Shown piece by piece: positions 7,602 through 11,574 of a stretch of DNA of 11,574 nt. This DNA comes from Candidatus Thalassarchaeaceae archaeon (lineage in GTDB: Archaea; Thermoplasmatota; Poseidoniia; Poseidoniales; Thalassarchaeaceae): NCBI GenBank assembly GCA_030747885.1, contig JASLJW010000033.1:1-11574 (forward strand), in the 5' to 3' direction. The notes below the pieces were generated by a model. It was not told the origin of the DNA and ran no database searches. It worked only from the letters and a program-made list of their open reading frames with translations. The stretch's first letter is position 1. Every line of letters begins with the position of its first letter. The position numbers were made by a program, and so were the translations under genes.

Positions 7602-8822
7602 TTACTTCGGAATTCGTACTGTCAATATATCGTCATTAAGTTGAGCGCCAACAGAATTAGAATCAAATTGTCTTCCAATGTTTAATTTCTTTTCTTTGTT
7701 ATTTAGTCCAATAAAAAGGACACCATCTTCTCCTCTAAGTGTCATTTCATCCTTATTTGCCCCTGGTAAGTGCAATTGATATTCAGTATCATTTTCATTT
7801 TCGAATCGTACTTCTGATCTGATTATATGATATTTCATCGGATTACCAACACTCAATTCCACATCAGTTGATTCGAATGGTTCAATCGCTCCTAGCATAT
7901 GGCTTCCGACACGTCTCAAATGATCAATACCGTGAATGTCTGATGATTCAAGTGGAATTTGATGGATTCCTATGTCGTCAAATCGATCACGTAATTCGTC
8001 TAAGTATCCCTGTTCGATATCTCTTCTACTCGTCAAAAATGGATGGTCAAGATTTGGAGTACATCTGTTGACGATTACCCGATCAACCAGAATTTCATGT
8101 TCAGATAATGCTGCAGAGGCTCTAATTGATTCAGATACTGCCATTCTTTCCGGGATTGTTACTAGTGAGAATGTGGTCACAGTGTCATCTGCCATTATTC
8201 GTCTAACATGCTTTACCCTTCGTTGGAAACGTTGAATTTCTTCCCTAATTTCTTTCTCTTTTGATCCTCCCATTAACATCATTCTGATTCCACCGGTCAT
8301 TCTCATGATTCGTAGAATCCTATCAGTCCAACTGTCTAGAATCTCAGGCAATCCAAGAAAACGGAGAGTATGCCCAGTTGGTGCAGTATCGAAAACGACA
8401 ACATCATGGCGCGGATTTTCTACATGTTTGAGTATGGTCTCAAATCCAAGTGCTTCATCCATTCCAGGTATCATCAAGTCCTGAGCACTTAGTGAATCAG
8501 TCTGTTGAGAAATTTCACCTGCTGCTTCGTTACCTAGCAATGCCCCGATTCCAGAACCACCAATGGCTCCACTCAACATAGGCATAAGTGTCTCAACACT
8601 TTTTTCCGGATCTAATTCAAGCCCTTCCAGATTAGGAACCCCATCAACAGGCGTAGGTTCTGGGCCGAGTGCAGTTTCCAATGAATCAGATGTAGAATGA
8701 GCAGGATCGCTTGAAATTAACAGTGTCCTTAATCCTGAGTCTGCAAGCCATACTGCAGTTGCTGCTGCCATTGTCGTCTTGCCTACTCCACCCTTCCCAC
8801 CAAAGAGTAACAACCGAACCAT
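7602..8822 (-). CDS. ArsA/Get3-family ATPase with C-terminal HSP20-like domain
   Basis: The 406-residue product starts MVRLLLFGGKGGVGKTT, with the deviant P-loop GGKGGVGKT at 8-16. DPAHST (39-44) is switch I and DTAPTGHTLRFLGLPE (145-160) is switch II; both are diagnostic of ArsA/Get3. Residues about 330-406 form an alpha-crystallin/HSP20-like beta domain (LPGANKDEM, DGVLFIGL, LNDDILTVRIP), as in the known ArsA-HSP20 architecture. Family members deliver tail-anchored proteins (Get3) or drive arsenite export (ArsA). The Get3 zinc-clasp CXXC is absent: the expected region (about 260-274) reads PFLTSRRDIEQGYL. No arsenite-pump genes are nearby, so a chaperone or targeting role is more likely. 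I chose ATG 8822; an in-frame ATG at 8912 would add 30 non-conserved residues overlapping the divergent gene. Confidence 0.92.
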   Translation of the reverse strand: MVRLLLFGGKGGVGKTTMAAATAVWLADSGLRTLLISSDPAHSTSDSLETALGPEPTPVDGVPNLEGLELDPEKSVETLMPMLSGAIGGSGIGALLGNEAAGEISQQTDSLSAQDLMIPGMDEALGFETILKHVENPRHDVVVFDTAPTGHTLRFLGLPEILDSWTDRILRIMRMTGGIRMMLMGGSKEKEIREEIQRFQRRVKHVRRIMADDTVTTFSLVTIPERMAVSESIRASAALSEHEILVDRVIVNRCTPNLDHPFLTSRRDIEQGYLDELRDRFDDIGIHQIPLESSDIHGIDHLRRVGSHMLGAIEPFESTDVELSVGNPMKYHIIRSEVRFENENDTEYQLHLPGANKDEMTLRGEDGVLFIGLNNKEKKLNIGRQFDSNSVGAQLNDDILTVRIPK

Positions 8823-8880
8823 GATTATCGGAGTATAATCCCCCTCTTTGAATGAACGGCATGGGAGCATTATTTCATGA
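8823..8880. promoter_or_regulatory. Divergent promoter region between the ArsA gene and the 7-TM gene
   Basis: This 58-base gap separates two divergent starts. TATAAT at 8834-8839 lies about 44 bases before the plus-strand ATG at 8881, a plausible TATA position with a short leader that includes GGGAG (8863-8867). For the minus-strand gene, an AAATAAT-like stretch (about 8869-8875, read on the minus strand) followed by a purine-rich GAGGGGG could serve. Both assignments rest on spacing and weak consensus only. Confidence 0.35.
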
Positions 8881-9693
8881 ATGTCTTCTCGGAGATACAT
8901 GGAACCGACCAATCTCCCTCAATGGCAGTTCCAAATAGCGATGCTAATTGGTTTACTTACATTCACCATGGTATGGGCTAGAGGGATGCGGAGATATACT
9001 CCAATACAGGATTTATCTCAAGCATACAAGGCACTGATTATTGGATTCATAGTAGGTGCAATATTAGCTTCAGCGCTAGATGTTTGGGTATTCCAAACAA
9101 TGTATTCGGATATAGGTGAATTAGGTGGCATCTATATTTTTGATATTGCGCCAGTAATATTGCTTGGAGGTTGGTCAGAGGCAGCATTATGCATGTATTT
9201 GTCCGCTAGAGCGGAAAGAAAAGTCCCCTCCTCTGCTACAACAGCCGGATATGCATTTGGAATAGGAAGTGCAGCCATGTTGACTGCAGTAGCATGTGTG
9301 CGAGCATTTGATCCCCAAATAGCATCAATCGGCTCAGATACGGGTGGTTTTGGATTATCTACCATAGTTCTAGGATTGGTTATAGGGGTAACTAGTGGTT
9401 TCACATTGGCACCTATGGGAGCGGCACAGGGAGCAAATGTAAGGGTTGGAATTAGGTTCACTCCAGTTGTTGTTACAGGTTTTGTCCGTTCATTCCTTCG
9501 TTTGGGGGTATTCATCGCTGTCCTTTGGAGTCCTGTGGTTTTAACTCCATTAATTCTGTTTGCTATGTGGTTTGATGCGCGTGCGCAAAATCGATGGTTG
9601 CCAAGCAGTCTTTCACCATTGCAGCGTAGAATAGAAAGAAGAATGAAGAATAAAAATATCCGCTCGAAGTCAGGCATTTCTGAATCCGAATGA
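8881..9693 (+). CDS. Multi-pass membrane protein of unknown function (about 7 TM helices)
   Basis: I do not recognise this family. The 270 residues contain hydrophobic segments near 16-34, 51-71, 84-107, 121-140, 158-178 and a long stretch 196-231 that is probably two helices, giving about seven. The last 35 residues are soluble and strongly basic (QRRIERRMKNKNIRSKS), which by the positive-inside rule would place the C-terminus in the cytoplasm. Acidic residues inside membrane segments (Asp67, Asp88, Glu100) could be functional, for example in ion or substrate handling, but no catalytic motif is evident. The start is ATG 8881; ATG 8899, with GGAG four bases upstream, is an alternative that removes six residues. 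It is co-directional with the zinc-ribbon transglutaminase 49 bases downstream, so the two may act together. Confidence 0.75.
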   Translation: MSSRRYMEPTNLPQWQFQIAMLIGLLTFTMVWARGMRRYTPIQDLSQAYKALIIGFIVGAILASALDVWVFQTMYSDIGELGGIYIFDIAPVILLGGWSEAALCMYLSARAERKVPSSATTAGYAFGIGSAAMLTAVACVRAFDPQIASIGSDTGGFGLSTIVLGLVIGVTSGFTLAPMGAAQGANVRVGIRFTPVVVTGFVRSFLRLGVFIAVLWSPVVLTPLILFAMWFDARAQNRWLPSSLSPLQRRIERRMKNKNIRSKSGISESE

Positions 9694-9718
9694 ACGTAAA
9701 TGTGCATTTGTATGCTGA

Positions 9719-9740
9719 ACATTCATGAATCATCGAATGT
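9719..9740. repeat. Inverted repeats in the leader of the transglutaminase-like gene
   Basis: ACATTC (9719-9724) and GAATGT (9735-9740) are perfect reverse complements around a ten-base loop and end two bases before the ATG at 9743. The same stretch holds the perfect 10-base palindrome ATTCATGAAT (9721-9730). Either could be an operator or an mRNA hairpin near the start codon. A 9-base part of the palindrome, TTCATGAAT, also occurs at the start of the preceding gene (8874-8882). Confidence 0.35.
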
Positions 9741-9742
9741 GA

Positions 9743-11425
9743 ATGACGCTCGTGGCACGTTGTCCTCACTGCATGGCCCCCATGTCGGGGCGCTTCAGCA
9801 TATGCGAAACATGTGGGCGAATTGTCTCTGGAGCTTCCGGCCTTCAATCAAGAATTTCCCGTTCGACCAATATTGGTGCGGTGCCCACTACACATAGAGC
9901 CAGAAAGGGTCCACCACCAGGTGCTGCAATGGGGGGTAGAACTCCTCCACCAGTTCCTTCAGAGATCCGTCGCCGTCAACAAGCGTCCTCTATTCAGAGA
10001 TCAGGGGAAACACCTCGCCGTCTTATTCGACGTAACAAAGAAAGGAGGAATGCGACTGTTGCGCTTGTATTAGTTGCAGTAATTCTATTCACACCTGCTC
10101 AAGATCCAATAATGGAAGGTTTTGATCAATATTTTAGTGATATCAAAGATTTAATCACTCCAAGCCATGAGCATCCAGTAGAGGCAGAATACACGTTCCG
10201 TTCGACATATACATTTGAAGCAGGTCCAAGTACAGGTTCCTCGGATTTCATGTATAAATTACCAATTCCAAGAGCTCAACGAACGTCTGCTGGTTTTGAT
10301 TCTGTGATGTTTACATCGACTGATGGTTCTAGCATACCTTCAGAAGTGCTTCAGAGCGTATCTGAGATGAGAGTGGGTACCTCCTCGCCCACAGAATCAA
10401 TCCCTCTATCAGCGGGTTCAGTTAGGGAGAAAGGCAATGCAATTCAACTAACTGATGGGTTTTCACAAATTTGGTGGCCGACACCTGGAGGTTCGGGAAC
10501 TGAGGATTGTCAATATGCTAGATGCATGATTTGGGAAGGTTCGATACCAGCGGCGACACAATCTGAGATTGATGCCGATCCTTCACGTGTTATTGCTACC
10601 CTGGTCGTCGATTATACAATTCATTCGTATTCCTATTCATGGTGGCAAGATGCAGATTTACCATCAAATGTATTGGGGATGACTGGAGGTAATGGAATTT
10701 CTAAGAGTACATCTGGTACATTTGCTGATTTAGATAACACTGGAATTGCATATTACACTAATTCAATCGGTAATATTCCATTATTTTACGATAGGGCAGG
10801 AGATGGTTCTAACTATGCAATAGACTCTGAATCATCTGTCGTCACAGAAATTGCCGACATGATTCATTCATCCTTGCCTCCGGAGGATCAAGACAATGTT
10901 TTCGCATTTAGTCATGCATCATTCATTTGGGTTAGAGATAATATTCAGTATGCTGAAGGATTAGCATTGGCTCGTAGTGGCCCAAGTTGCATTGAGGCGA
11001 AAATAGGAGATTGTGACGAACAATCCAATGCTTGGATGAGCATTGTCCGTACAAAGAGGGTATCAACATGGTATGAGATGGGGATCTTAGGGTCTGGTGA
11101 TTTTTCCCAATGGGAAGCACATGGTTGGTCGAATATTGCAATACCACTTAGTCAAGAAACATGTATTGAGCGTGATATCACACCAACTTCATGTTATATC
11201 GTAGGTGTTGTGGATGTCGTTAATAACAAATGGCTATTGTACACACCTAGTGTATACACTAATTTCGTTCAAAAAGCAACACATTCAGCTGACGATGTAG
11301 ATAGCGTATACACTAGAATATATTATGGCCCCACAATGAAGTCATTCGACCACTCATATTCGACAATCGGAACGCCATCTATTCCTGATGGAACATTTGT
11401 GGTTAATTGGGTGGAAGGAGAATAA
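9743..11425 (+). CDS. Zinc-ribbon / single-TM / transglutaminase-like domain protein
   Basis: The 560-residue protein opens with a zinc ribbon, CPHC (7-10) and CETC (21-24). A basic, proline-rich linker follows (about 40-100), then one membrane helix (about 104-117) and a large domain that would be extracellular. That domain ends in a transglutaminase-like (papain-like) fold: Cys424 in IGDCDEQSNAW, His460 in EAHGWSNIAI and Asp491 in VVDVVNNKW match the Cys-His-Asp triad in the right order and spacing. Such domains act as proteases, amidases or cross-linkers, or have lost activity; the triad here looks intact. Residues about 145-370 are a beta-rich region of unknown type. Cys256/261 and Cys416/474/484 could form disulfides. 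ATG 9743 was chosen; a GTG at 9752 would give MARCPHC and is nearly as good. I know no named gene with this exact layout. Confidence 0.82.
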   Translation: MTLVARCPHCMAPMSGRFSICETCGRIVSGASGLQSRISRSTNIGAVPTTHRARKGPPPGAAMGGRTPPPVPSEIRRRQQASSIQRSGETPRRLIRRNKERRNATVALVLVAVILFTPAQDPIMEGFDQYFSDIKDLITPSHEHPVEAEYTFRSTYTFEAGPSTGSSDFMYKLPIPRAQRTSAGFDSVMFTSTDGSSIPSEVLQSVSEMRVGTSSPTESIPLSAGSVREKGNAIQLTDGFSQIWWPTPGGSGTEDCQYARCMIWEGSIPAATQSEIDADPSRVIATLVVDYTIHSYSYSWWQDADLPSNVLGMTGGNGISKSTSGTFADLDNTGIAYYTNSIGNIPLFYDRAGDGSNYAIDSESSVVTEIADMIHSSLPPEDQDNVFAFSHASFIWVRDNIQYAEGLALARSGPSCIEAKIGDCDEQSNAWMSIVRTKRVSTWYEMGILGSGDFSQWEAHGWSNIAIPLSQETCIERDITPTSCYIVGVVDVVNNKWLLYTPSVYTNFVQKATHSADDVDSVYTRIYYGPTMKSFDHSYSTIGTPSIPDGTFVVNWVEGE

Positions 11426-11440
11426 CACTCAAGACCCCCT

Positions 11441-11458
11441 CCACGGGCCGGGTGGTGA
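11441..11458 (+). promoter_or_regulatory. Strong Shine-Dalgarno site partly paired in a GC-rich hairpin before the TrkA-type gene
   Basis: GGTGGTGAG (11451-11459) is a strong match to the 16S anti-Shine-Dalgarno and lies nine bases before the ATG at 11468. Its GTGG (11452-11455) can pair with CCAC (11441-11444) across a GC-rich loop, hiding part of the site. The stretch is much richer in G and C than its surroundings. Confidence 0.45.
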
Positions 11459-11467
11459 GAGAACACG

Positions 11468-11574
11468 ATGAAGGTCGTAATTATCGCAGGTGCCGGCGAG
11501 GTCGGCAGAGGGGTAGCACAAGCCCTAATCTACGAAAGGAAGAATGTAATATTGGTTGATTCTGATCCTGATGC
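11468..11574 (+). CDS. trkA: TrkA-type NAD(P)-binding protein, N-terminus only (runs off the window)
   Basis: The first 35 residues begin MKVVIIAGAGEVGRGVA, a Rossmann-fold GxGxxG loop, followed by a second strand ILVDSDPD that ends in the acidic residue expected to bind the NAD ribose. This start is characteristic of the TrkA-N/RCK domains that regulate potassium uptake or efflux by binding NAD(H) at the inner face of the membrane. A strong Shine-Dalgarno site supports the ATG. The rest of the protein, including any RCK-C domain or a second TrkA-N repeat, is outside the window, so a different Rossmann-fold protein cannot be fully excluded. Confidence 0.75.
   Translation, partial: MKVVIIAGAGEVGRGVAQALIYERKNVILVDSDPD

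Noticed and set aside
8823..8912. 30-residue N-terminal extension of the ArsA-like ATPase from an ATG at 8912
   Set aside because: ArsA/Get3 proteins begin a few residues before the P-loop, exactly as from ATG 8822. The extension shows no family similarity and overlaps the divergent gene's start.
9132..9847. Minus-strand open frames opposite the 7-TM and transglutaminase genes
   Set aside because: They have low-complexity composition and no recognisable domains, and the opposite strand carries coherent membrane and zinc-ribbon coding.
1..11574. CRISPR array, insertion sequence, tRNA or rRNA gene
   Set aside because: No regularly spaced repeats, transposase motifs, terminal inverted repeats, cloverleaf-like sequence or conserved rRNA blocks were seen by eye on either strand. 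A tRNAscan or Infernal run would settle the RNA genes.

Overview
The window looks archaeal. It encodes a hypusine-type translation factor aIF5A, an archaeal-type SRP54, the tRNA pseudouridine-54 methyltransferase TrmY (a mainly archaeal enzyme), short intergenic gaps with TATA-like boxes, and several small zinc-ribbon membrane proteins. The AT-rich sequence, large acidic OPT transporter, ArsA-HSP20 ATPase and zinc-ribbon membrane proteins together suggest a marine planktonic euryarchaeote of the Marine Group II / Poseidoniales type. That placement is an inference from gene content, not a proven assignment.

Layout. Bases 1-94 hold the tail of a TM2-domain protein. A small zinc-ribbon membrane protein (219-521) and aIF5A (590-976) follow. 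A compact plus-strand run then carries an OPT-family transporter (1082-3685), an EamA/DMT-type transporter overlapping it by 4 bases (3682-4647), and the phosphatase SurE (4673-5596). SurE converges on a minus-strand cluster that reads, in transcription order, ArsA/Get3-like ATPase with a C-terminal HSP20-like domain (8822-7602), SRP54 (7548-6190) and TrmY (6185-5589). Divergent from ArsA are a multi-pass membrane protein of unknown function (8881-9693), a zinc-ribbon/one-TM/transglutaminase-like protein (9743-11425) and the start of a TrkA-type NAD-binding protein (11468 to the window end).

How the genes may work together. ArsA-HSP20 and SRP54 are both nucleotide-dependent proteins of families used in membrane-protein targeting, so the minus-strand cluster may be a targeting and translation unit, with TrmY maturing tRNA. 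The OPT and DMT genes are probably co-translated and fit peptide or metabolite transport by a heterotroph. The 7-TM protein and the zinc-ribbon transglutaminase form an uncharacterised surface pair, the least explained part of the window.

I saw no CRISPR array, insertion sequence, tRNA, rRNA or clear foreign island. No stretch over 300 bases lacks a gene. The window is mostly core and transport genes; the most novel element is the 8881-11425 pair.
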